From JAFMPW01 sp041743085 (GTDB taxonomy: Bacteria; Bacteroidota; Bacteroidia; Flavobacteriales; Flavobacteriaceae): 64,000 nucleotides of DNA. The stretch lies in the NCBI GenBank assembly GCA_041743085.1, contig JBGTNL010000093.1:110173-174172 (forward strand), written 5' to 3'. The notes below the pieces were generated by a model. The model saw nothing but the letters and a program-made list of their open reading frames with translations. It was not told the DNA's origin and made no database searches. This document shows, piece by piece, positions 8,013 to 16,590 of the stretch (positions within the stretch are counted from its first letter, which is position 1; every line of letters starts with the position of its first letter). Position numbers and translations under genes: made by a program.

Positions 8013-9233
8013 ATGCTCACCTATCTCTTTGAATATTTAGAAAAGCAGTACCAGTTCCCGGGAGCTACCCTCTTCCAGTTCTTGACGTTTAGGGCGGCTA
8101 TGGCGGTATTGTTATCCTTGATATTGGCTACGGCATTCGGGAAAAGGATCATTTTGTTCCTGAAAAGCAAACAAATAGGAGAGACAGTTCGGGATCTGGG
8201 ATTGGACGGACAACGGCAAAAGTCCGGAACCCCAACTATGGGGGGAATAATTATTATCATGTCAACCTTAATCCCTGTGGTACTTTTTGCCAGACTGGAA
8301 AATATTTATGTCATCCTTTTGATCGTGACTACACTTTGGATGGGATGTATAGGATTTATTGATGATTATATTAAAATTTTCAAGAAGAACAAAAAAGGGC
8401 TAAGAGGTAGATTTAAAATTTTGGGCCAGGTGGTACTTGGGTTAATGGTAGGTGCCACCCTGTTTTTTCATCCGGAAGTGACCATGAGGGAAAAAGACAA
8501 GACCATAATAACGGAGCGGTATATGGTTGAAGGAATTGAAGGGCAGGAGGTGAAATCCCTTAAAACAAACGTCCCTTTCTTCAAAAATAACGATTTGGAC
8601 TACACCAGCCTTATTTCCTGGATGGGAGAAGGTGTGGAGAAATATGCCTGGCTGCTTTTTATGGTCATAGTGATTTTTATTGTAACTGCCGTATCGAACG
8701 GGGCCAATCTTACGGATGGTATTGATGGCCTTGCGGCAGGTACTTCGGCCATCATTGCCCTGACCCTGGGCATTTTTGCCTGGGTCTCCGGTAATGTTAT
8801 TTTTTCTGAGTATCTGGACATCTTTTTTATTCCCCGTGCCGAAGAACTGGTCGTGTTCATAGCGGCCTTTGTTGGAGCCCTGGTGGGGTTTTTGTGGTAT
8901 AATACTTTTCCGGCACAAGTTTTTATGGGCGATACGGGGAGTTTAACCATTGGCGGCGTTATCGCGGTAATCGCCATAATCGTTCGTAAAGAATTACTTA
9001 TTCCACTGTTGTGCGGGATATTTTTTGCGGAGTCATTATCGGTGATGGTACAGGTAAGTTATTTTAAATATACGAGGAAAAAACTGGGAGAGGGCAAGCG
9101 TATTTTTTTAATGTCGCCCCTGCATCACCACTATCAGAAGAAAGGATACCACGAAAGTAAGATTGCCGTACGATTTTGGATTATAGGGATCTTGCTTGCG
9201 ATAATAACTGTTGTGACCTTAAAAGTAAGGTAA
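8013..9233 (+). CDS. mraY: Phospho-N-acetylmuramoyl-pentapeptide transferase MraY
   Basis: A 406-residue polytopic membrane enzyme that forms lipid I on undecaprenyl phosphate. Family motifs are present: GTPTMGG near 73, the catalytic DDYIKIFKKNKKGL near 118, NLTDGIDGLAAG near 233, and MSPLHHHYQKKG close to the C-terminus. An extracytoplasmic insertion between about 150 and 200 lengthens it relative to E. coli MraY (360); this is typical of Bacteroidetes homologues. The next gene, murD, starts at the base after the stop codon. Confidence 0.96.
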   Translation: MLTYLFEYLEKQYQFPGATLFQFLTFRAAMAVLLSLILATAFGKRIILFLKSKQIGETVRDLGLDGQRQKSGTPTMGGIIIIMSTLIPVVLFARLENIYVILLIVTTLWMGCIGFIDDYIKIFKKNKKGLRGRFKILGQVVLGLMVGATLFFHPEVTMREKDKTIITERYMVEGIEGQEVKSLKTNVPFFKNNDLDYTSLISWMGEGVEKYAWLLFMVIVIFIVTAVSNGANLTDGIDGLAAGTSAIIALTLGIFAWVSGNVIFSEYLDIFFIPRAEELVVFIAAFVGALVGFLWYNTFPAQVFMGDTGSLTIGGVIAVIAIIVRKELLIPLLCGIFFAESLSVMVQVSYFKYTRKKLGEGKRIFLMSPLHHHYQKKGYHESKIAVRFWIIGILLAIITVVTLKVR

Positions 9234-10568
9234 ATGGATCGTCTTGTGATTTTAGGCGGCGGAGAAAGCGGTGTCGGAACGGCGATTTTAGGGAAGCAAA
9301 AGGGATATGAGGTCTTTGTTTCGGATAATAATAGAATAAAGGAAAAGTATAGAGACGTTCTTAAAAATTTTGAGATTGAATGGGAAGAGGAAGGCCATAC
9401 GGAATCTAAGGTCCTTACCGCGGACCTTGTGATGAAGAGTCCCGGAATTCCGGATAACGTTGCACTGGTGCAAAAATTGAAGGAAGCGGATATTCCGGTG
9501 ATTTCGGAAATCGAATTTGCTTCGAGGTACACAGATGCCGTAATTATCGGAATTACCGGCAGCAATGGGAAAACTACAACGACTATGCTCGCCTATCACA
9601 TTTTAAAGAATGGTGGGGTTAACGTTGGAATGGCAGGGAATATAGGAGACAGTTTTGCCAGGATGGTGGCGGAAAAGGACCACGACTATTACGTTTTGGA
9701 AATAAGTAGTTTTCAATTGGATGGTATCGTGGAATTTAGACCGCATATAGCCATACTGACCAACATAAGCCCGGATCATTTGGACCGATACGATTATTCA
9801 TTTGAAAAATATATCGCTTCCAAATTTAAGATCTCACAAAATCAGACGGGAAGGGACTATTTTATATATGATGCAGATGATGGGATCATATTAGAATGGC
9901 TGGAAAAAAACCCGGTTCAATCCAAATTATTATCCTATTCGCTGAATAGAGAAGTAAAAGGAGGAGCGTTTATTAAAGATGGTAAAATTGAAATAACGAC
10001 GGACAATAAAAACATAAAAATGGCAACAGATAATTTGGCTCTGGAAGGCAGGCATAACTTAAAAAACACCATGGCTGCATCAACGGTAGCAAAACTGGTA
10101 GGTATAAGAAAGGACACGATCAGGAAAAGCATTGAGAATTTTCAGGGTGCTGAACATCGCCTGGAAAAAGTGTTAAAAATTCATCATGTTCAATATATAA
10201 ACGATTCCAAAGCAACTAACGTCAATGCCGCTTACTACGCCCTGGATAGTATAAGTACACCCATCGTATGGATTGTAGGGGGAATAGACAAGGGAAATGA
10301 TTACAAGGAACTAATGCCTTTGGTACGGGAAAAAGTTAAGGCTGTGATTTGCCTGGGATTAGACAATTCTAAAATTAAGGATGCTTTTGGGAATGTGGTG
10401 GATTTGATGGTGGAGACATTTGCGATGAGCGAGGCTGTAAAAGTCGCCTATAAAATTGCGGAGCGCGGTGATACGGTTTTGCTGGCACCTGCCTGTTCCA
10501 GTTTTGATTTGTTCAAAAACTATGAAGACCGGGGAAACCAATTTAAAGAAGAAATAAAGAATCTGTAA
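9234..10568 (+). CDS. murD: UDP-MurNAc-L-alanine:D-glutamate ligase MurD
   Basis: A 444-residue Mur ligase that adds D-Glu to UDP-MurNAc-L-Ala. An N-terminal Rossmann-like part with LGGGESGVGTAIL binds the uridine nucleotide; the P-loop GSNGKTTTT lies at about 108-116; later segments NISPDHLDRY and NDSKATNVNAAYYAL are characteristic. It starts directly after mraY and ends 3 bases before the GTG of ftsW. Confidence 0.96.
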   Translation: MDRLVILGGGESGVGTAILGKQKGYEVFVSDNNRIKEKYRDVLKNFEIEWEEEGHTESKVLTADLVMKSPGIPDNVALVQKLKEADIPVISEIEFASRYTDAVIIGITGSNGKTTTTMLAYHILKNGGVNVGMAGNIGDSFARMVAEKDHDYYVLEISSFQLDGIVEFRPHIAILTNISPDHLDRYDYSFEKYIASKFKISQNQTGRDYFIYDADDGIILEWLEKNPVQSKLLSYSLNREVKGGAFIKDGKIEITTDNKNIKMATDNLALEGRHNLKNTMAASTVAKLVGIRKDTIRKSIENFQGAEHRLEKVLKIHHVQYINDSKATNVNAAYYALDSISTPIVWIVGGIDKGNDYKELMPLVREKVKAVICLGLDNSKIKDAFGNVVDLMVETFAMSEAVKVAYKIAERGDTVLLAPACSSFDLFKNYEDRGNQFKEEIKNL

Positions 10569-10571
10569 ACT

Positions 10572-11771
10572 GTGGCTGTATTTTTTAAAAATATCAAGGG
10601 TGATAAGGCAATCTGGGGCGTGGTAGCGCTACTGGCCCTATTTTCCTTTTTACCAGTGTACAGCGCCAGTAGTAATCTGGTATACGTGGTTGGTAACGGA
10701 ACCACAATAGGGCATTTATTTAAACATGGCCTGCTTTTGTTTTTGGGTTTCGGGATCATCTATGGAGTACATAAAATACCGACGCATTTCTTTAAGGGAC
10801 TATCTCTCATAGCCATGCCGATAATGCTATTATTATTGGTATATACCCTGGCCCAGGGAGATACCGTAAGGGGCGCAAATGCAAGTAGATGGATTCAGCT
10901 TCCCTTAGTTGGTATCACTTTTCAGACCTCTAATCTGGCTGCAGTGGTCTTGATGATTTATGTAGCCCGGTACCTTACCAAAATAAAAGATAGGGGCATC
11001 ACCTTTAAAGAAAGCATCCTGCCCCTGTGGATCCCGGTTTTTGTGGTGGTCGGTTTAATCCTGCCGGCCAACTTCTCTACCGCGGCCATTATTTTCTTTA
11101 TGGTTATGGTGCTTTGCTTTTTAGGGGGATATCCTTTAAGCTATTTATCGGGTATGATAGGTGCAGGATTGTTGGGGCTGGTGTTTTTTGTCTTAACCGT
11201 TAAGGCCTTCCCGGATGCCTTTCCCAACAGAATAGATACCTGGATGAGCAGGGTGGAAAGTTTTTGGGATCCGGCCGATACGGAAGCTGACTACCAGATT
11301 GAAAAAGCGAAAATCGCCATAGCCAGCGGTGGTATTGTCGGAAATGGCGCGGGGAAAAGCGTGATGAAGAATTTTCTCCCACAGAGTTCTTCAGATTTTA
11401 TCTATGCTATCATTATTGAGGAATATGGCCTTGTTGGCGGCCTGGCATTGATGTTTTTCTATTTACTGCTGTTATTCCGGATCGTGGTTGTGGCCAACAG
11501 CAACGCAACTATCTTCGGAAAGTTGCTGGTAGTAGGGGTAGGATTGCCGATTGTTTTTCAGGCTCTGATAAATATGGCCGTGGCTGTGGAATTATTTCCG
11601 GTCACCGGACAAACGTTGCCATTGATAAGTAGTGGTGGAACCTCTATCTGGATGACGTGTTTGGCTATTGGTATTGTTTTGAGCGCGAGCAGATATAATG
11701 GAATTCCGGTAAGTAAAAAGTCCGGAACCGATGATACAAACCCCTTAGAAGTGTTGAGTGGGCAATTATAG
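10572..11771 (+). CDS. ftsW: Septal peptidoglycan glycosyltransferase FtsW
   Basis: A 399-residue SEDS-family membrane protein with about ten predicted membrane helices, polymerising lipid II together with FtsI. The segments ASRWIQLPLVGITFQTSNLA (about 97-116) and the C-terminal PVTGQTLPLISSGGTS are SEDS signatures. The start codon is GTG, three bases after murD. Its 3' end overlaps murG by 14 bases. The name FtsW rather than RodA rests on its place between murD and murG. Confidence 0.95.
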   Translation: MAVFFKNIKGDKAIWGVVALLALFSFLPVYSASSNLVYVVGNGTTIGHLFKHGLLLFLGFGIIYGVHKIPTHFFKGLSLIAMPIMLLLLVYTLAQGDTVRGANASRWIQLPLVGITFQTSNLAAVVLMIYVARYLTKIKDRGITFKESILPLWIPVFVVVGLILPANFSTAAIIFFMVMVLCFLGGYPLSYLSGMIGAGLLGLVFFVLTVKAFPDAFPNRIDTWMSRVESFWDPADTEADYQIEKAKIAIASGGIVGNGAGKSVMKNFLPQSSSDFIYAIIIEEYGLVGGLALMFFYLLLLFRIVVVANSNATIFGKLLVVGVGLPIVFQALINMAVAVELFPVTGQTLPLISSGGTSIWMTCLAIGIVLSASRYNGIPVSKKSGTDDTNPLEVLSGQL

Positions 11772-12843
11772 GTTTATACTCTCTGGGGGAGGCACCGGCG
11801 GGCATATATATCCGGCTATTGCCATCGCGAATGAATTGAAAAAAAGGTATCCCGATGCCGAGTTTTTATTCGTGGGCGCCAAAGACAGAATGGAGATGGA
11901 GAAGGTGCCACAAGCGGGTTACAAAATAAAAGGATTGTGGATAAGCGGGTTACAACGGAAACTAACCCTTAAAAATCTGATGTTTCCCATAAAATTGATC
12001 AGTAGTTTGATAAAAGCGGCTAACATAGTGTCAGGGTTTAAACCCCAGGTGGTAATTGGGACAGGTGGTTTTGCGAGCGGCCCGGTCCTGAAAATAGCCT
12101 CCATAAAGGGTATCCCTTGTCTTTTGCAGGAACAGAATTCGTATGCGGGAATCACTAATAAGATCCTGGCGGAAAAAGCAGCAAAGATCTGTGTCGCCTA
12201 TGATGGCATGGAGCGCTTTTTTCCGGCCGATAAGATTGTTAAAACGGGCAATCCGGTAAGGGGAAACCTGATCAATGATGCCGATGCCAGGGATGAAGCT
12301 TTTAACTATTTTGGATTAGACCCCCAAAAGACGACCCTGCTGGTATTGGGAGGTAGTCTTGGCGCCCGCAGGATCAATGAACTCATAGCAGACAAGCTCC
12401 GGTTTTTTTCCACCTTCGGCGTGCAGGTCATCTGGCAGTGTGGGAAGTTATATTATGGTGAATACGGCCCCTTTGGTTCCGAAACGGTTAAAGTCTATGA
12501 TTTTTTGAACAGAATGGATCTTACCTACTCCATTGCGGATATTATTATTTCCAGGGCCGGAGCAGGATCTGTTTCGGAACTGTGTATTGTTGGTAAACCA
12601 GTGATCTTTATTCCGTCGCCCAATGTGGCGGAAGATCATCAAACCAAAAATGCGGAAGCTTTAGTGTCTAATGATGCAGCTTTAATGATAAAGGAGCAAG
12701 ATCTGGAAAGTTCCTTTGAACCCATTTTCTCGGGCCTGTTTCTGTCAGTAAAGGAACGGAAAAAACTAGGTAACAACATAAGAAAACTGGCAATGCCCGA
12801 CGCCACAAAAAGGATTGTGGACGAAATTGAAAAATTACTATAA
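11758..12843 (+). CDS. murG: UDP-GlcNAc:lipid I transferase MurG
   Basis: A 361-residue GT28 glycosyltransferase that converts lipid I to lipid II at the inner membrane face. The N-terminal GGGTGGHIYPAIAIA (10-24) and the C-domain RAGAGSVSEL segment with PSPNVAEDHQTKNAE are the family hallmarks for lipid contact and UDP-GlcNAc binding. The GTG start lies inside the end of ftsW; no ATG is available between it and the conserved glycine-rich loop. Confidence 0.96.
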   Translation: MGNYRFILSGGGTGGHIYPAIAIANELKKRYPDAEFLFVGAKDRMEMEKVPQAGYKIKGLWISGLQRKLTLKNLMFPIKLISSLIKAANIVSGFKPQVVIGTGGFASGPVLKIASIKGIPCLLQEQNSYAGITNKILAEKAAKICVAYDGMERFFPADKIVKTGNPVRGNLINDADARDEAFNYFGLDPQKTTLLVLGGSLGARRINELIADKLRFFSTFGVQVIWQCGKLYYGEYGPFGSETVKVYDFLNRMDLTYSIADIIISRAGAGSVSELCIVGKPVIFIPSPNVAEDHQTKNAEALVSNDAALMIKEQDLESSFEPIFSGLFLSVKERKKLGNNIRKLAMPDATKRIVDEIEKLL

Positions 12844-12899
12844 AGACAAAGTATTGCCCTCTCCCCTCTGGTGAGGAATTGCACCGTCTTAAAAAAACA

Positions 12900-14252
12900 A
12901 TGGATATTAAGAATATACATAACGTTTATTTCATAGGGATCGGAGGCATAGGTATGTCTGCACTTGCTCGCTATTTTAAACTCGTAAAGAAAAATGTGGC
13001 GGGTTATGATAAGACTTCTACGCCGTTAACGAGGGAGCTATCGGAAATCGGAATGGCGATACACTATGAAGACGACCCTGCTTTGATTCCTAAGGCTTTC
13101 CTCGATACATCCGTAACACTTGTAGTCTATACGCCCGCCGTTCCGGAAGAACTTCGGGAACTAAATTACTTCGTCTCAAGCGGGTTTAACATAAAAAAAA
13201 GATCGGAAGTTTTGGGAATTATTACCAGGGACACTTTTTGTTTTGCGGTTGCCGGGACGCATGGGAAAACGACCACATCGAGCATTCTGGCCCATTTGCT
13301 GAAGGAAACAGGCACTCCTTTAACTGCTTTTTTAGGGGGGATTTCGGAGGATTTTAATAGTAACTTTTTGTTTGAAGGAGATAAATATTCGGTGGTCGAG
13401 GCGGATGAATTTGATCGTTCTTTTTTGCGTTTATCCCCGGATGTGGCCTGTATCACCTCCATCGATGCTGATCATCTCGATATTTACGGGGATAGCACAG
13501 AGCTCAGAAAATCATTCGCGGATTTTGCGGCAAGATTGAAGCCCAACGGAAAACTCTTTGTACGCAACGGGCTTCCTATTCAGGGAATCACCTATGGCAT
13601 AGAAGATGACTCTGATTACTGTATTCGGAATATTAAAATAGAACATGGCACCTACATTTTTGATTTGGGAACTCCTGAGGGCACGATAGAAGGAGTTCGA
13701 TTCAACAAACCGGGAAGGCACAATCTGCTTAACGGTCTAGTAGCTTTCGCGATGGCGATACAAGCAGGTTCCCCACCGTATCGCCTGGCCGAAGCGCTGG
13801 AGACGTTCAAGGGGGTGGAGCGCAGGTTCTCCTATAAGATCAAAGACGAAAATTTTGTTTTTATTGATGATTACGCACACCATCCCACCGAAATTGATGC
13901 TGTTTTTGATGCAATTTCGGAAATGCACCCCAACAAAAAAATACTGGCGGTATTTCAACCTCATCTGTTTTCCCGCACCAGGGATTTTGGTAATGACTTC
14001 GCCACAAGCCTGGCAAAATTTGATGGAATTTTATTGCTGGAAATTTATCCGGCACGGGAAAAACCTATTGAAGGGATAGACACGGATTGGCTACTAAAAA
14101 AAATAGACAACCCCAACAAGAAATTGGTAAAAAAATCAGATTTGGTTGAGGAAATAAGAGCTAGGGAGCCTCAAGTCCTTGTGACCATGGGAGCGGGTGA
14201 TATCGGGCTCGAAATAGCAACTATTAAAAAAGAATTGGAACATGCGAATTAA
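12900..14252 (+). CDS. murC: UDP-N-acetylmuramate:L-alanine ligase MurC
   Basis: A 450-residue Mur ligase that starts stem-peptide synthesis. The N-terminal GIGGIGMSALARYF binds the UDP-sugar, GTHGKTTTSS is the P-loop near 115, and DDYAHHPTEI is the C-domain signature. I place the start at the ATG at 12900 (MDIKNIHNVYFIG); the frame is open a little further upstream to a TTG at 12879, but the extra residues do not resemble the family. The 56 bases after murG are the second longest internal gap before ftsQ. The gene overlaps ftsQ by 11 bases. Confidence 0.95.
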   Translation: MDIKNIHNVYFIGIGGIGMSALARYFKLVKKNVAGYDKTSTPLTRELSEIGMAIHYEDDPALIPKAFLDTSVTLVVYTPAVPEELRELNYFVSSGFNIKKRSEVLGIITRDTFCFAVAGTHGKTTTSSILAHLLKETGTPLTAFLGGISEDFNSNFLFEGDKYSVVEADEFDRSFLRLSPDVACITSIDADHLDIYGDSTELRKSFADFAARLKPNGKLFVRNGLPIQGITYGIEDDSDYCIRNIKIEHGTYIFDLGTPEGTIEGVRFNKPGRHNLLNGLVAFAMAIQAGSPPYRLAEALETFKGVERRFSYKIKDENFVFIDDYAHHPTEIDAVFDAISEMHPNKKILAVFQPHLFSRTRDFGNDFATSLAKFDGILLLEIYPAREKPIEGIDTDWLLKKIDNPNKKLVKKSDLVEEIRAREPQVLVTMGAGDIGLEIATIKKELEHAN

Positions 14253-14961
14253 TTGGAATTATATCAAATTAATAACCCTAATAATCAGTGTTACGGCACT
14301 TTACTCTTTTTCTAACGGCAGAAATAAATTCAGGAAAATAGATGGCTTGAAGATTGAATTCGTTGGAAACGATAATCTGTATGTTACCCGGACCATGGTT
14401 AATAAATTGTTAATACAAAATTACGGGAGTCTCACAAACGTGCCTAAAGAAAAATTAGTTTTGAATACTATAGAAAAGGTTATCGAGACCAATAAAATGG
14501 TAAAAAGTGCCCAAGTTTATCTTACTGTAAACGGTGAACTTACATCTAAAATCATACAGCGGCAACCAATCGGACGAGTAGAAGGGAATGCAAAATTTTA
14601 CCTGGATGAGGCAGGAAAAAACATGCCCCTCTCTCATAATCACTCGGCCAGGGTTCCAATTATCACAGGCAAAATAACGGGTAAAAGTCTTGAGGACGTC
14701 TATGTTATTTTAAAACATATTAATACGGATGAATTTTTACGGAAAAATGTTATCGGAATACACATTGAAGATGAGGAAAAGTATCAACTTAAGTTCAGGG
14801 TAGAGAATTTTGTCGTGAATTTGGGAAGTATAAAAGATCTGGAAAAAAAGTTCAACAATTTCAAAGCTTTCTATGTGAAAGCCATTAGGGATAAAACACT
14901 GGGGGATTATCAAATTGTAAGCCTGGAATTTAATAATCAGGTGGTGTGCACCAAAATTTAA
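14242..14961 (+). CDS. ftsQ: Cell division protein FtsQ/DivIB
   Basis: A 239-residue bitopic membrane protein. One membrane helix lies at about 7-23 (LITLIISVTALYSF), followed by a POTRA-like region (FVGNDNLYVTRTMVNKLL, about 40-57) and an FtsQ-type beta domain with AQVYLTVNGELTSKIIQRQPIGRV and a PIITGKI segment. It belongs to the divisome core with FtsL and a FtsB-like partner. The start lies inside the end of murC. Downstream is a 255-base gap with a strong hairpin before ftsA. Confidence 0.93.
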   Translation: MRINWNYIKLITLIISVTALYSFSNGRNKFRKIDGLKIEFVGNDNLYVTRTMVNKLLIQNYGSLTNVPKEKLVLNTIEKVIETNKMVKSAQVYLTVNGELTSKIIQRQPIGRVEGNAKFYLDEAGKNMPLSHNHSARVPIITGKITGKSLEDVYVILKHINTDEFLRKNVIGIHIEDEEKYQLKFRVENFVVNLGSIKDLEKKFNNFKAFYVKAIRDKTLGDYQIVSLEFNNQVVCTKI

Positions 14962-15149
14962 GGTAGTAGGAAATGAGCTTTGGCTATTTCTCAGAAATAT
15001 GCGGGTATTGTTAAACAGCGAATTGCATCTGACCTAAATAACATAAAAATGAATAGATGAAACGAACATTAACAAATTTTAAAAATTACTTCACAAAAGG
15101 GAATGTTTAAAATTCTTAATGTGGGAACGAAGTGGTTGCACACGTTCTC

Positions 15150-15173
15150 AACCTGCCTGCAGGCAGGCAGGTT
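15150..15173 (+). repeat. REP-like perfect hairpin between ftsQ and ftsA
   Basis: The core CCTGCCTGCAGGCAGGCAGG (15152-15171) extends to a 10-bp stem AACCTGCCTG / CAGGCAGGTT with a CAGG loop, followed by TTATAA. It sits 44 bases upstream of the ftsA start. A related palindrome with a CCG centre occurs at 39946-39964, so this is a dispersed element, but its form would also allow it to act as a weak terminator or attenuator within the dcw operon. Confidence 0.7.
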
Positions 15174-15216
15174 TTATAATTTATTTATTATCAATTAATT
15201 ACTAAAATTTAAACGT

Positions 15217-16548
15217 GTGAAACAGGGGAATTATTCAATCGGATTAGATATTGGAACCACCAAAATTGTTGCCATCATCGGGCAGCAGAACGAATACGGT
15301 AAAATTGAAGTCCTGGGTATTGGCAGATCCAAAAGTCTGGGGGTTCACCGCGGGGTGGTCAATAATATTACACAAACCATTATGTCTATCCAGCAGGCCG
15401 TGGAACAGGCGGAAGCCAATTCGGGCTTAAAGATTGGATCCGTTGTTGTGGGCATAGCCGGGCAACATATCAGGAGTCTTCAGCACAGTGATTATATCAC
15501 CAGGGCAAACTCGGAGGAAGTCATTAATGAAGATGATCTTGAAAAGCTTTGCAATCAGGTGTACAAGTTAGTAATGCTTCCGGGAGAAGAGATCATCCAC
15601 GTCTTACCCCAGGAATACAAAGTAGATGGACAAGCTGAAATAAAACAGCCCATTGGCATGTACGGCGGTAGATTGGAAGCCAATTTTCATGTTGTCGTCG
15701 GCCAGGTATCTTCTATAAAGAATATTGGAAGGTGCATTAAGAGCGCAGGTTTGGATCTGGCGAATATAACCCTGGAACCCCTTGCCTCTTCGGAAGCTGT
15801 GCTGAGCCGGGAAGAAAAAGAAGCCGGTGTGGCCTTAATAGATATAGGGGGGGGGACTACGGATCTGGCCATTTTTAAGGACGGTATAATCCGCCATACA
15901 GCGGTCATACCCTTCGGAGGCAATGTAATAACAGAGGATATTAAGGAGGGATGTTCCATCATTGAAAAACAGGCGGAACTTTTAAAAATTAAGTTTGGTT
16001 CGGCTTGGCCCGGTGAAAATAGGGATAATGAGATTGTCTCCATACCTGGCCTGCGTGGAAGGGAACCTAAGGAAATAACACTGAAAAATCTTTCCAAGAT
16101 TATTCATGCAAGGATTGTCGAAATTGTGGAGCAAGTCTATGTGGAGATCAAGAATTATGGCCATGAAGAACAAAAGAAAAAATTAATAGCCGGAATAGTT
16201 TTAACGGGTGGCGGCAGCCAGTTAAAACATCTAAAACAATTGGTGGAATACATCACCGGTATGGATACGAGAATAGGTTATCCCAACGAGCATTTGGCAG
16301 GGGATTCTGACGAGGAAATCGCCAGTCCATTATATGCAACGGCAGTAGGACTACTTATGAATGCAGTTGAGAAAGGTAGCACCAACAGGGTAATAAATAA
16401 GAAAGAAGCAGGCGGGGCAGAGGAAGAAATGGTACTGGAGGGGGCTCATTCGCAGTCAGCAGGCAAGAGAACCGTTAAAAAGGAACGGAAATCCGTGTTC
16501 GACAAATGGTCAGAAAAATTAAAGGATTTTCTGGATAACGCGGAATAA
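15217..16548 (+). CDS. ftsA: Cell division protein FtsA
   Basis: A 443-residue actin-like ATPase that tethers FtsZ filaments to the membrane. The phosphate-1 motif GLDIGTTKIVAIIG is at 9-22, the SHS2/1C domain follows, DIGGGTTDLAIF is the phosphate-2 motif near 207, and GGGSQL is the adenosine motif near 332. The start is GTG. The very C-terminus (VFDKWSEKLKDFLDNAE) is amphipathic, as expected for the membrane-targeting sequence. ftsZ follows after 42 bases. Confidence 0.96.
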   Translation: MKQGNYSIGLDIGTTKIVAIIGQQNEYGKIEVLGIGRSKSLGVHRGVVNNITQTIMSIQQAVEQAEANSGLKIGSVVVGIAGQHIRSLQHSDYITRANSEEVINEDDLEKLCNQVYKLVMLPGEEIIHVLPQEYKVDGQAEIKQPIGMYGGRLEANFHVVVGQVSSIKNIGRCIKSAGLDLANITLEPLASSEAVLSREEKEAGVALIDIGGGTTDLAIFKDGIIRHTAVIPFGGNVITEDIKEGCSIIEKQAELLKIKFGSAWPGENRDNEIVSIPGLRGREPKEITLKNLSKIIHARIVEIVEQVYVEIKNYGHEEQKKKLIAGIVLTGGGSQLKHLKQLVEYITGMDTRIGYPNEHLAGDSDEEIASPLYATAVGLLMNAVEKGSTNRVINKKEAGGAEEEMVLEGAHSQSAGKRTVKKERKSVFDKWSEKLKDFLDNAE

Positions 16549-16590
16549 TTAAAATAGCAAAAGCACATAGTAACCCGTAATAATAAAAAC

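Noticed and set aside
12879..12899. TTG start for murC giving seven extra residues
   Set aside because: The added residues are not conserved in the family and a normal ATG at 12900 precedes the GIGGIG motif at the expected distance.
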